A stretch of 64,000 nucleotides of DNA from the NCBI GenBank assembly GCA_020831965.1, contig JAFIFP010000007.1, positions 124,001 to 188,000 on the forward strand, in the 5' to 3' direction. The translations under genes were made by a program, and so were the position numbers. The stretch is from Idiomarina sp. (GTDB taxonomy: Bacteria; Pseudomonadota; Gammaproteobacteria; Enterobacterales; Alteromonadaceae). The notes beneath the pieces are model-generated. The model ran no database searches. It was not told where the DNA came from and worked only from the letters and a program-made list of their open reading frames with translations. Below, piece by piece: positions 27,432 through 36,317 of this stretch; positions within the stretch are counted from its first letter, which is position 1, and every line of letters begins with the position of its first letter.

Positions 27432-28838
27432 GTGGAACTTGATCCGCTCATATTGTCCCGCATTCAATTTGCGTTCGTCGTTTCTTTTCACGCTATTTTT
27501 CCCGTTTTTACCATAGGTCTCGCTGCTTATATTGCGGTGTTAGAGGGGCTTGCGTATAAAACGGGTAATGCAGCGTGGGATCGCTTGTCGCGATTTTGGA
27601 TTCAGGTGTTTGCCGTCGTGTTTGGCATGGGGGTGGTATCTGGCATTGTCATGTCGTTTCAGTTTGGTACGAACTGGAGTAATTTCTCGCAAGCAACAGC
27701 GAATTTTCTCGGGCCAGTGTTGAGCTATGAAGTACTGACTGCATTCTTTCTTGAGGCTGCTTTTCTGGGCGTTCTTTTGTTTGGGCGTGACAAGGTGCCT
27801 AAAGGGCTGCATTTCTTCTCCGCGATTATGGTAGCGGTAGGAACTTTTATCTCCTCCTTCTGGATTCTGTCTGCGAGTAGCTGGATGCATACCCCCGCAG
27901 GTGTAGAGTTACGGGATGGAATCTATTTTGTGACCAGCTGGAGCGAGGCAATTTTCAATCCTTCATTTTGGCCACGTTTCTTTCACATGGCACTTGCATC
28001 GTTCTTAACTGGAGGCTTTGTGGTTTGTGGCGTCAGCGCTTGGTTCCTGTTGCGGAAGAAAGACGTTGAAGTGCATCGTCGGGCGCTCTCCATGTCGCTC
28101 TGGCTGCTCCTATTCATGGCACCAGCGCAAGTCTTGGTGGGTCATGCACATGGTTTAAATACCGCTGAACATCAGCCTATGAAGGTCGCTGCAATGGAGG
28201 GCGCTTGGGAAACTAAGACTCATGCTCCGCTGATATTGTTCGCTATTCCTGATCAAGACGCTCAAACCAATCACTTTGAAGTCAGTATTCCGGGGCTTGC
28301 AAGTTGGTTCGTAACCGGTGATGTTGCCGGCGAAGTAGCAGGTCTTGACCAAGTGCCAGTCGAGTTGCAGCCACCCGTGGCAATCGTGTTCTGGTCTTTC
28401 CGTGTGATGGTTGGTCTGGGAATGTTGATGGTCCTTGTGGCTTTTATTGGGCTAGCTTTACGCTATCGCGGCCGCTATGCCGAGACTCACTGGTACCTGC
28501 AAGTGTTGAGGGGGATGGCATTTACTCCTTTTGTTGCGGTATTGGCCGGTTGGTTTGTAACCGAAGTAGGGCGCGCTCCTTGGTTGGTATATGAGCAAAT
28601 GACTCATGCGGAGGGTTTAACGCCCTCACTGACAGGTGGCATGGCGCTGTTTACGCTCATTGGTTACGTGATGGTTTATGCTGTGGTGTTTGCAGCAGGC
28701 CTTTACTATCTGATGCGCGTGCTGCAAACGGGAGCGCCGACGTTAGAAGATATTGGTCATGAGGACCAGAAACAACGTCCGAAGCGTCCGTTATCTGGCG
28801 CGACTGCGTCATGGGAGCAAGAGGAGTCCAAGGCATGA
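27432..28838 (+). CDS. cydA: Cytochrome bd-type quinol oxidase subunit I (CIO-like)
   Basis: Haem-bearing subunit of the bd oxidase, which reduces oxygen with quinol in the inner membrane without pumping protons. Haem ligands and proton-path residues are in place: His20, Glu100, Glu108 and His185 correspond to E. coli His19, Glu99, Glu107 and His186, and the GWFVTEVGRAPW motif matches the family GWxxxExGRQPW with one change (Q to A). The 468-residue length, shorter than E. coli's 522, implies a short Q-loop as in the cyanide-insensitive (CioA) branch. The start is GTG with AGGAG 6 bases before it. Confidence 0.95.
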   Translation: MELDPLILSRIQFAFVVSFHAIFPVFTIGLAAYIAVLEGLAYKTGNAAWDRLSRFWIQVFAVVFGMGVVSGIVMSFQFGTNWSNFSQATANFLGPVLSYEVLTAFFLEAAFLGVLLFGRDKVPKGLHFFSAIMVAVGTFISSFWILSASSWMHTPAGVELRDGIYFVTSWSEAIFNPSFWPRFFHMALASFLTGGFVVCGVSAWFLLRKKDVEVHRRALSMSLWLLLFMAPAQVLVGHAHGLNTAEHQPMKVAAMEGAWETKTHAPLILFAIPDQDAQTNHFEVSIPGLASWFVTGDVAGEVAGLDQVPVELQPPVAIVFWSFRVMVGLGMLMVLVAFIGLALRYRGRYAETHWYLQVLRGMAFTPFVAVLAGWFVTEVGRAPWLVYEQMTHAEGLTPSLTGGMALFTLIGYVMVYAVVFAAGLYYLMRVLQTGAPTLEDIGHEDQKQRPKRPLSGATASWEQEESKA

Positions 28839-29842
28839 GTGAACCAGTATTCGACCTGACTTTGATTTGGGCTGGCATTATCGCCTTTGGCGTCATCATG
28901 TATGTGCTGATGGATGGCTTTGATTTAGGGCAGGGCATTCTATTCCCATTCGCTCCGAGCGAGGACGCCCGTGATGTGATGATGAATTCGGTCGCGCCTG
29001 TGTGGGATGGCAATGAGACCTGGCTAATCCTTGGTGGCGCTGGATTATTAGCAGCGTTCCCCTTGGTCTATAGTGTGTTTCTCCCAGCTTTGTATATTGG
29101 CGTATTTCTGCTCCTCGCAGGCCTCATTTTCCGTGGTGTGGCATTCGAGTTCCGGTTTAAAGCGAAATCGTCGCGCTATCTATGGAACTGGGCATTCGCA
29201 GGCGGTTCTATCGTTGCTTCTTTTGCGCAAGGAGCCGTTGTCGGCTCATATATTCAGGGTTTCAACGTAGAGAACGGTGTATACGTGGGAGGCGCTTTGG
29301 ACTGGCTAACGCCCTTTACACTGCTGACTGGCGTAGGCCTTGTCATCGGGTACGCTTTACTGGGTGCTACTTGGTTAATCATGAAGTCAGAGGGTGACAT
29401 ACAGCAATGGGCGTATCGTATTACGCGACCATTATTATTGGGTGTCATGGTCATTTTTCTAATTATTAGCGTGTGGACACCTTGGGTCGATCCTTTCGTG
29501 GCTGATCGCTGGTTTAACGGTGTGTCGCCTATTTGGCTGCTACCTATCCTGGCACTTTTCTGTGCATGGCGAATTTGGGTTGCTGTAGGTCAACAGCGAG
29601 ACGGCTTACCTTTTGTGGCTACCATGGGCCTGTTTATTTGTACCTATTTGGGTTTATTGGCATCCAAGTTTCCATACGTCGTGCCACCAAACTACACGTT
29701 ATGGGATGCTGCATCGGCACACGAGTCTCAGTTGTTTTTGTTACTCGGGCTGCTATTCGTGATTCCTATCGTGTTGATCTATACCGCGTGGACCTATTGG
29801 GTGTTTCGCGGCAAAGTAAAGGCGGGTGAGGGATACCATTAA
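28835..29842 (+). CDS. cydB: Cytochrome bd-type quinol oxidase subunit II
   Basis: Membrane partner of CydA, 335 residues with about nine helices. Landmarks are IMYVLMDGFDLGQGIL and SVAPVWDGNETWLILGG near the N-terminus, both diagnostic of CydB/CioB. I use the ATG at 28835 overlapping the cydA stop (ATGA); the open frame begins 24 bases earlier inside cydA. The cydD start overlaps its end. Confidence 0.95.
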   Translation: MSEPVFDLTLIWAGIIAFGVIMYVLMDGFDLGQGILFPFAPSEDARDVMMNSVAPVWDGNETWLILGGAGLLAAFPLVYSVFLPALYIGVFLLLAGLIFRGVAFEFRFKAKSSRYLWNWAFAGGSIVASFAQGAVVGSYIQGFNVENGVYVGGALDWLTPFTLLTGVGLVIGYALLGATWLIMKSEGDIQQWAYRITRPLLLGVMVIFLIISVWTPWVDPFVADRWFNGVSPIWLLPILALFCAWRIWVAVGQQRDGLPFVATMGLFICTYLGLLASKFPYVVPPNYTLWDAASAHESQLFLLLGLLFVIPIVLIYTAWTYWVFRGKVKAGEGYH

Positions 29843-31580
29843 GGCACCTGTGCGAAATACTGAGTCATTGACTGCAGAACAGCGTCGACAGGCTCGTGAC
29901 TTTTTGCAGTCGTTGAGTGTAGAGGTGGGTTCGTCGCTCGGTTGGGTTAAGTTGTTGGCAGCTCTCGTGTCGCTAGCAACGGTCGGTGTGATGATTGCAC
30001 TTGCACTGCTGCTGGCAGGAGTGGTGCAGGGAGATGCGTTGGAGGCCCAGGGGCAGCGCTTCTTTGTCTTGTGCGGTGCGATAGGTGTTCGAGTACTCTT
30101 CGTTTGGCTTCACGAACGGGCCGCGGAGCGACTTACATTAGAGATTCAAACTACAGCGACAGAACAACTGCTGACGCACTGGCAAGCCGATATGCAGCAT
30201 TCTGTGACTGCAGCCGATGCCATTAAGCTTACGACACCACTCGATGCGCTATGGCCCTATTTTACGCGTTATCTTCCGCAACTTTGGTTGTCGATGATTA
30301 CGCCCCTCGTTATTTTGGCGCTGGTCTTTCGTCTTGACTGGATCGCTGGACTATTCTTACTTCTTGCCGCTCCTCTGATTCCTACTTTCATGATTCTTGT
30401 TGGCTTCGCCGCCGAGCGCTTAAATACTCAGCACTTTCAAGAGCTACGCCAAGTTTCGCGATTATTAACCAACCGCATCAGTGCGTTGCCGCTATTAAAA
30501 GGCTTAGATCGCGCCGAAGACGCTCAGGCTGAAGTCGCTACAACATCTGAACAGATGCGATTGCTTAGCATGAAAACATTGCGGGTCGCGTTTTTGTCCT
30601 CTGCGGTGCTTGAATTCTTCGCGGCACTGGCGATTGCGGCAGTCGCAATCTATGTTGGTTTCGCTCTACTGGGCTTCTACACGTCAGGACCCGGAGGAGA
30701 ACTCACATTCTTGGTGGGCATTACCATTTTGTTGCTGGCGCCAGAATATTTTCAACCATTGCGCACTCTATCCCAGTTCTATCATGAACGCGCAAGTGCA
30801 TTGGGTGCAGCTGCACTGCTCTTGAATCCCACTTCGGTCGACGCTTCAAAAGAGCGCACGGTACTTGCGGTTGCTGACCGAGAGGTGATGGCCGATAAGC
30901 ACTATGAACCTGTTCATGAATCGGTTAGCAACTCTGTCAGTAAATCTATAAGAGCAGGCTTAATGGTTAAGTCACTTAAGATTGGCTATCAGCAGCCCTT
31001 ACTTAACCCGCTTTCGTTTGTGGTAGAACCAGGCCAGATACTCGCATTACAGGGTCCCTCAGGTGTAGGGAAAACGACACTCTTGCGAACACTTGCAGGG
31101 ATTATTCCGCCGCTTGCCGGTATGTGCCGCCTAAATAACTTACCGGTGACTCGTGGGAACGCAGCCTATCTTGCTCAAACACCTCTAGTGATCGAGGGGT
31201 CATTGGCCACAAACTTGCGCTTGGCTGCCCCTCATGCGACTACTGAACAGATGTTGCAGGCGCTCGCTGCAGTGGGGCTGAATGATTGGTTAGAAGGACT
31301 GCCACACAAGTTGAGCACCATACTTAAAGCGCAAGGCGCGAACATATCAGGCGGAGAAGCTCGAAGAATCGCAATGGCGCGTTTATTATTGGCCGCGCCA
31401 AAGCTTGTGTTACTTGATGAGCCCACGGCAAGTCTTGATGAAGATGTAGCAACTTCTGTGCGAAGAACCATTGAATCCCTTCGTCACACTGATCGAATTG
31501 TTGTCGTTGCAAGCCATGATCCTGCCTTAATTGCACTTGCAGATACTCAACTTAAACTGGAGAGAATAGATGTGGACTAA
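29826..31580 (+). CDS. cydD: CydD subunit of the glutathione/cysteine ABC exporter
   Basis: Half-transporter of CydDC, which exports cysteine and glutathione to the periplasm and is required for cytochrome bd assembly. The 584-residue protein has a six-helix membrane domain (about 30-320) and a nucleotide-binding domain with Walker A GPSGVGKTT, signature ISGGEARRIAMARLL and Walker B LVLLDEPTASLD. An odd low-complexity linker (residues about 345-375, many Ser/Val) joins the domains. Start is GTG at 29826 inside cydB; a second GTG at 29850 preceded by AAGG is an equally good candidate. It overlaps cydC by 11 bases. Confidence 0.92.
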   Translation: MRDTIKAPVRNTESLTAEQRRQARDFLQSLSVEVGSSLGWVKLLAALVSLATVGVMIALALLLAGVVQGDALEAQGQRFFVLCGAIGVRVLFVWLHERAAERLTLEIQTTATEQLLTHWQADMQHSVTAADAIKLTTPLDALWPYFTRYLPQLWLSMITPLVILALVFRLDWIAGLFLLLAAPLIPTFMILVGFAAERLNTQHFQELRQVSRLLTNRISALPLLKGLDRAEDAQAEVATTSEQMRLLSMKTLRVAFLSSAVLEFFAALAIAAVAIYVGFALLGFYTSGPGGELTFLVGITILLLAPEYFQPLRTLSQFYHERASALGAAALLLNPTSVDASKERTVLAVADREVMADKHYEPVHESVSNSVSKSIRAGLMVKSLKIGYQQPLLNPLSFVVEPGQILALQGPSGVGKTTLLRTLAGIIPPLAGMCRLNNLPVTRGNAAYLAQTPLVIEGSLATNLRLAAPHATTEQMLQALAAVGLNDWLEGLPHKLSTILKAQGANISGGEARRIAMARLLLAAPKLVLLDEPTASLDEDVATSVRRTIESLRHTDRIVVVASHDPALIALADTQLKLERIDVD

Positions 31581-33288
31581 CTCCAGAAATCAGACATTCA
31601 GAGTCCTCAAACCCTGGGCGCAAGATCTGCAGAAATATACCGGGCGACTCGTGCTAGGATTTTGTTTCAGTGTTGTAGCGCTGGCCAGTGGAATCGCTCT
31701 ACTAGGGTTCAGCGGCTGGTTTATTAGCGCCGCAGGACTGATAGGCTTGTTTGGTAGTGGGGTGATTGTCTTAAATATCTACCTCACCGGAGGCGCTATT
31801 CGATTTTTTGCGCTGAGTCGCACTGTAGCGCGCTATTTCGAACGTTTGAGTCAACATGATGCGGTATTGAGGGTGCAGTCCCAGAGTCGGGTGCGGATCT
31901 TTGCCGATCTTCGGCAAGGTTCCATGGATAGCATGAAGGCTTTTCACTCCGGCAGTTTTGTGCATCGACTGTTGCAAGATGTCGATACCATGAATGGCCT
32001 TTGGTTAAGAATATTCTCTCCTTTACTTCTTGCTGGACTCGTTACCTTTGTTTTAAGTCTGTTGTTGTGGTTTTGGTCACCTTGGATAACCTTCGGCGTG
32101 TTGGGTTTTATGGTGGTTTGCATAGCGACTTGTCTGCGCTTAATGCACTCCGTTGCGTCGCTAGGCGCGCGGCATCATGTGCTCTCGGAGCGCCTTTACC
32201 GACGGACTATGGATGGGCTTGCGGGGCGAGATGAACTTTGGTGCTGGGGGCAGGGGGAGTATTATTTCAATCAGCTGGCATACTTACGTCAGCGCATTGA
32301 CCGCTTACATCAAAAGCGCCAACAACGGGTAAGACGCGCAAACACTATCATACAGATTGCGTTCTACACTGCGTTCTTGTGGGTGCTGGCGATCATGGCT
32401 GTAGTACCGACAGTAGAACTAGCATCAGTACCTATCGCGTTACCCGACCTTGGTCCTGCAAGCATCGTGATGATTGCACTACTGCTACTTGCCGTTAGTG
32501 AAGCGTGGTTGGCCTTGCCTGACCAACTCAGTCTGTGGGGTTCCATACTAGCGGCGGCTCGACGCACGGAGCCTCAGAACGATAAGCAGTTAGCGGAACA
32601 CCAGTTGAGCTTGAATGAGCGCGACGAGTCTTTTGAGGGGCTTCAAATTACTGAGCTTTCCATTATTCATAATGACCGACCGGTGTTGCAGATTCCTGAG
32701 TTAAGAGTATTGAATGGTGAACATTTAGCGATCATAGGTGATTCAGGGGCGGGTAAAAGCTCACTTGCGGATGCACTTTCGGGACAAGGGCGCGAGTCAA
32801 AGTGGATTACATGGCAAGGTCGCTCACTTGCGCAGTTTACGGATGCAGACTGCGCTGCGCATATTGGTTATTTAAGCCAGATGGATACGGTACTGAACGG
32901 CACGCTCTGGGATAACTTGGTCATTGCTAAACGCGGTTTGCGCGTTGAGGAAGCGAATGAGGTGTTAGCACTTGCGGATCTTTCTGGCTGGTGGCAAGGG
33001 TTGCCAGAGGGTTACCACACCAGATTAGACGATGAGAGTATGCCTTTATCTGGTGGCCAACGTCGTCGCTTGAGTTGGGCGCGCTTGCTCTTGCGTAATC
33101 CACAGTTGGTGATTTTAGATGAGCCCTTCTATAGTCTTGATCACGACACCCGCGTGCGACTTGAAAAAGGGGTCGAAGATTGGTTGGCGAAGCGCACCGT
33201 TATTAGCTTTGCTCATGACATACAAGCAGTTCCGTCCCCTCATCGCGCATTACGTATTCAGCACGGTAAACTTATTGCACATGAATAA
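31570..33288 (+). CDS. cydC: CydC subunit of the glutathione/cysteine ABC exporter
   Basis: Partner half-transporter of CydD, 572 residues. Six membrane helices occupy about 25-330 (GIALLGFSGWFISAAGLIGL is the CydC-like first helix pair). The nucleotide domain has Walker A GDSGAGKSS, signature LSGGQRRRLSWARLL and Walker B LVILDEPFYSLD, in which Phe-Tyr-Ser replaces the usual Thr-Ser-Ala. The ATG overlaps the cydD end. Having cydAB and cydDC in one operon ensures coupled production of the oxidase and its assembly exporter. Confidence 0.93.
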   Translation: MWTNSRNQTFRVLKPWAQDLQKYTGRLVLGFCFSVVALASGIALLGFSGWFISAAGLIGLFGSGVIVLNIYLTGGAIRFFALSRTVARYFERLSQHDAVLRVQSQSRVRIFADLRQGSMDSMKAFHSGSFVHRLLQDVDTMNGLWLRIFSPLLLAGLVTFVLSLLLWFWSPWITFGVLGFMVVCIATCLRLMHSVASLGARHHVLSERLYRRTMDGLAGRDELWCWGQGEYYFNQLAYLRQRIDRLHQKRQQRVRRANTIIQIAFYTAFLWVLAIMAVVPTVELASVPIALPDLGPASIVMIALLLLAVSEAWLALPDQLSLWGSILAAARRTEPQNDKQLAEHQLSLNERDESFEGLQITELSIIHNDRPVLQIPELRVLNGEHLAIIGDSGAGKSSLADALSGQGRESKWITWQGRSLAQFTDADCAAHIGYLSQMDTVLNGTLWDNLVIAKRGLRVEEANEVLALADLSGWWQGLPEGYHTRLDDESMPLSGGQRRRLSWARLLLRNPQLVILDEPFYSLDHDTRVRLEKGVEDWLAKRTVISFAHDIQAVPSPHRALRIQHGKLIAHE

Positions 33289-34168
33289 TTTTAACTATTT
33301 GCTACTGATCAACCCAAAAGTGAGGCACCGTAGAATTATAGCCGCTATTGAACGCCGAGTTGCTGAGCTCGGCGGCGAAATAGTGCGCTGCACAATGTCA
33401 CCCGATGTATCGCAAACTTGTGCGGACGTAAAACGTATCTTGAAGAGTCAGCCAAATATCTACAATGCGCTTGTAGTTGGCGGCGATGGGAGCTTACACC
33501 AAGCGGCGAATTGTTTTGCTCATACAGAGATTAATTTGGGGATGATTCCGAGTGGAACGGGTAATGACTTTGCCCGTCATTGGTATGACAAAAGCGCAGG
33601 TTTTGAACAAATGCTCGAAGGCGCTTTGCGTGGCTCTCCCATAGTGATTGATTTGGGAAAAATAAATGACCGCTGGTTTATTAACGTGGCTGGCGTGGGG
33701 TTCGATGGTGATTTGATTCAACGCATTGCCTCACGCAAGTCATTACTGCCAAAACTAAGATATATGATCGCGGCACTGCGTCAATTATTTCGATATCAGG
33801 GAAGAAAGCTTCAACTAACGTTAGACACAGGCGCTCAAACATATGAAAGATCTTTGCTTTTTGTAATAGCTAACAGTCCCTTCTACGGCGCTGGAATGCG
33901 CATTGCACCGCAAGCAAGCCCGACGAGCGGCGGTTTAAGTTGGGTACAGATTGATGACAGTAGGTTGCTAACGAAACTCAAGGCCTTTACGTCGATCTAT
34001 AATGGATCTCATTTAGCTCACCCGTCAGTGACCTCGGGTCACTTAAAGCATTTATCGATAGAGACGCCCAACCTAGCTATTCAATTAGATGGTGAGCCTT
34101 TTGGTACGACGCCACTGCATTGTAGTGTGGATGTGAAGGCGCTGAAACTCAGAAAACCTCTAAATTAA
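33281..34168 (+). CDS. Diacylglycerol-kinase-family lipid kinase (YegS/BmrU-like)
   Basis: A 295-residue member of the DAGK catalytic-domain family, which phosphorylates lipid hydroxyls with ATP. Seen: LLLINPK at the start, the nucleotide loop VVGGDGSLHQ (residues 65-74), IPSGTGNDFAR and the C-terminal IQLDGEPFG. The start at 33281 overlaps cydC by 8 bases; an upstream in-frame start lies deep in cydC. The ribosome site is weak, consistent with coupling to cydC. Why a lipid kinase is tied to the oxidase operon is unclear; it may be a chance neighbour. Confidence 0.85.
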   Translation: MNNFNYLLLINPKVRHRRIIAAIERRVAELGGEIVRCTMSPDVSQTCADVKRILKSQPNIYNALVVGGDGSLHQAANCFAHTEINLGMIPSGTGNDFARHWYDKSAGFEQMLEGALRGSPIVIDLGKINDRWFINVAGVGFDGDLIQRIASRKSLLPKLRYMIAALRQLFRYQGRKLQLTLDTGAQTYERSLLFVIANSPFYGAGMRIAPQASPTSGGLSWVQIDDSRLLTKLKAFTSIYNGSHLAHPSVTSGHLKHLSIETPNLAIQLDGEPFGTTPLHCSVDVKALKLRKPLN

Positions 34169-34195
34169 GCCGTTGCTAGGCCACATCGCTGCATG

Positions 34196-35272
34196 TTAAA
34201 GCCGGTCCGTTGTAGATGCGTTATTGATTGAGTCAAAACCACATGATGTTAGAAAGGCTTGCCATAGCTCTGCGTGCTGACGCGTGAGGTTTCTGACTTG
34301 ATTGCCGTGACTTTTGTCGCCAATGAGCGCAGCTAAATAGCGGTGCCATTCTTCTTCCAGCGTAAGATTTTGTAGTGGATGAAGTACCTCTTCAAGTTGC
34401 CGGTGTTGTTCATTCCAGCGTGCCAAATGAGGCTGAATGTTTTGAGCAAAGCGCTCATGCATTAAGTTATGCATATAGTTGGCTTCAATGGGTGTGTGGT
34501 TTGCGCGACAGTTTATTGCTTCAGGTGCCTGTGCTAGAAGTCTGTTCCACTCTGCTAACCAACCGATTAATCGTTGTTGGGCACGCCAGTGCGAAGCGAA
34601 GGCATCGGACTGACCAAGAACTCGCATGTGGTTATGCCATTGTGAGAGATCAAGCTGCGCAGTTAGCGGGTCATCTATCGCATGGTGAAATGTTCGAATA
34701 AGGTAATTGAGGGCGTTGAGACTCGCGGTAAAGTCTGTCGAGTCAGCAGAGAGCACGCGCCGACCACCGCGGAAACTATCTCGGAGAACCTGATCGGTGG
34801 TTAAGAAATTATGAATAATTGCAGGAAGGTCTGCGCGTTTTTGCTCATAAGCCTCCTGCATAATTCGCGCAAGACGCTCGTCTTCAGCGAGTTCTGAATT
34901 TAGGCATTCTGCAATGGCGGGCAAAAGACTTAATTCGTAGTACGCGACTTGTGCGGGATTACGAACGCGTCCTAGAGAACTATTTCGTTCTGCGATAATT
35001 GCACCGAGGCGGCAGCGATCAAAGCGCATGCTATCCACTAGCCCAATCGTGACTTCAGCCACAGGTTGTCTCATCACGCTGGTCGAAGGTTGCAGTGGCA
35101 TGGGGGGAAACTCGGGGGAAGCCGGTGTTTCATTTACTAGGCTAGCAAGGCGAGATTGATAGGTTTTAAATTCCGCCTCTGGGCCTCTAGAGCAGGCTGT
35201 GAGTATGATGATCACTACTACCCAGAGATAGCTCAGTTGAATGATTTTCGGTACACTACGACTTCTTCTCAT
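34196..35272 (-). CDS. DUF3080-family lipoprotein
   Basis: A 358-residue, mostly helical protein with an N-terminal membrane/lipoprotein signal (YLWVVVIIILTACS, lipobox LTAC). The mature protein begins with an acidic RGPEAEFKTYQSRLASL helix and shows CRLGAIIAERNSSLGR and YELSLLPAIAECLNSE, which I associate with DUF3080. I start at the ATG at 35272, preceded by GAGGT; the open frame extends to 35401 through ribE's upstream region. It is divergent from ribE with only 27 bases between starts. Function unknown. Confidence 0.78.
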   Translation of the reverse strand: MRRSRSVPKIIQLSYLWVVVIIILTACSRGPEAEFKTYQSRLASLVNETPASPEFPPMPLQPSTSVMRQPVAEVTIGLVDSMRFDRCRLGAIIAERNSSLGRVRNPAQVAYYELSLLPAIAECLNSELAEDERLARIMQEAYEQKRADLPAIIHNFLTTDQVLRDSFRGGRRVLSADSTDFTASLNALNYLIRTFHHAIDDPLTAQLDLSQWHNHMRVLGQSDAFASHWRAQQRLIGWLAEWNRLLAQAPEAINCRANHTPIEANYMHNLMHERFAQNIQPHLARWNEQHRQLEEVLHPLQNLTLEEEWHRYLAALIGDKSHGNQVRNLTRQHAELWQAFLTSCGFDSINNASTTDRL

Positions 35273-35299
35273 GTGACCTCGACACTCGGTGATAGAAAT

Positions 35300-35932
35300 A
35301 TGTTTACAGGTATTGTTCAAACACAGGCTAAGGTGAATGCGGCTCGTGATCAAGGCGATTTTCGGCAGTTGGAAATTGCAGTGCCGCCTCGCTATCTGCA
35401 AGACCTAGAGATTGGCGCGAGTATCGCTATCAATGGCTGTTGTTTGACGGTGAGAAGCTTTACTGCTGAAGCTCAAGAGGAATCAGGTCTGGGATTGGTG
35501 CGCTTTGACGTGATCGACGAAACGTTGCGGCTAACAAATTTGGGGTCTCTAGATACGGGATCTCATGTGAACTTTGAGCGTTCGTTAACAATGGGTCGAG
35601 AGCTGGGAGGGCACATTGTCTCGGGTCATATTCATTGTACTGGTACAGTGCTTGAGCGTATCGATACGACCAGCAATTGCCGAATGCTAATTGGCGTGCC
35701 GCTGACTTGGTTGGAGTATATCTTACCAAAAGGTTTTGTATCTGTTGATGGAGCCAGTTTGACCGTCGGTGAAGTGACAGAGCAGGGGTTTTGGTTGCAC
35801 TTAATTCCAGAAACCTTGGAAGTTACTGTATTGGGCGCTGCGCGAGTGGGAACTCAAGTCAATATTGAGGCTGATCAACAAACTTTGACCATTGTCGAGA
35901 CAGTCAAGCGGGTGCTTGCCCGTCAAAATTAG
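35300..35932 (+). CDS. ribE: Riboflavin synthase alpha chain
   Basis: Dismutates two 6,7-dimethyl-8-ribityllumazines into riboflavin, the last step of the pathway. The 210-residue protein has two lumazine-binding beta barrels. The N-terminal MFTGIVQT, the Cys in INGCCLTV, GHIVSGHIHCTG and the second-barrel FVSVDGASLTV are the family marks. I start at MFTGIV (35300) because nearly all homologues begin exactly there; the upstream open frame has no similarity. No FMN riboswitch fits in the 27-base divergent gap, so regulation lies elsewhere. Confidence 0.95.
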   Translation: MFTGIVQTQAKVNAARDQGDFRQLEIAVPPRYLQDLEIGASIAINGCCLTVRSFTAEAQEESGLGLVRFDVIDETLRLTNLGSLDTGSHVNFERSLTMGRELGGHIVSGHIHCTGTVLERIDTTSNCRMLIGVPLTWLEYILPKGFVSVDGASLTVGEVTEQGFWLHLIPETLEVTVLGAARVGTQVNIEADQQTLTIVETVKRVLARQN

Positions 35933-35960
35933 TGCGAAGTATCAGTTAGGTGGCCTGATT

Positions 35961-36170
35961 TCAATAATATTGCTCATCGTCCGCATAGACTTTCAAATGC
36001 ATGCGGTCGTCACCGATGTCACGGTATAGCATTAGATGAATTTCTCCGCCACAGGCCGCACACTCATCCAAGTAATCTTGCTCATCCTCTGACAGATCGA
36101 CGCCCAAGTGGACATTATGCCCGCAATGGGGGCAGTGTACGATTGTGTCTTGCACTCGCTCCTCACTCAT
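35961..36170 (-). CDS. CPXCG-motif cysteine-rich protein
   Basis: A 69-residue zinc-ribbon-like protein. Two Cys pairs, CPHCGHNV and CAACGGEI, form a four-Cys metal site, matching the small CPXCG family seen across gammaproteobacteria. The rest is acidic. Function of the family is not known. It is convergent with ribE (28-base gap) and has a GAGG ribosome site before the ATG. Confidence 0.88.
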   Translation of the reverse strand: MSEERVQDTIVHCPHCGHNVHLGVDLSEDEQDYLDECAACGGEIHLMLYRDIGDDRMHLKVYADDEQYY

Positions 36171-36317
36171 GTGGTTGACTCCTCTCTTCGCTGACTAATT
36201 TGTTAGATCCCTGTCTTGCATTGCTTCTAGCTAAGTTTAGCAACCTTGCTTCGCCTTGCTGTTAGATTTACGAAGATACGCTTTAAGCTACGGATGCGGC
36301 GTTGAATTTTCTTGGCA

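Noticed and set aside
35200-35299. An FMN riboswitch for ribE
   Set aside because: The divergent gap is only 27 bases and none of the conserved RFN elements is visible.
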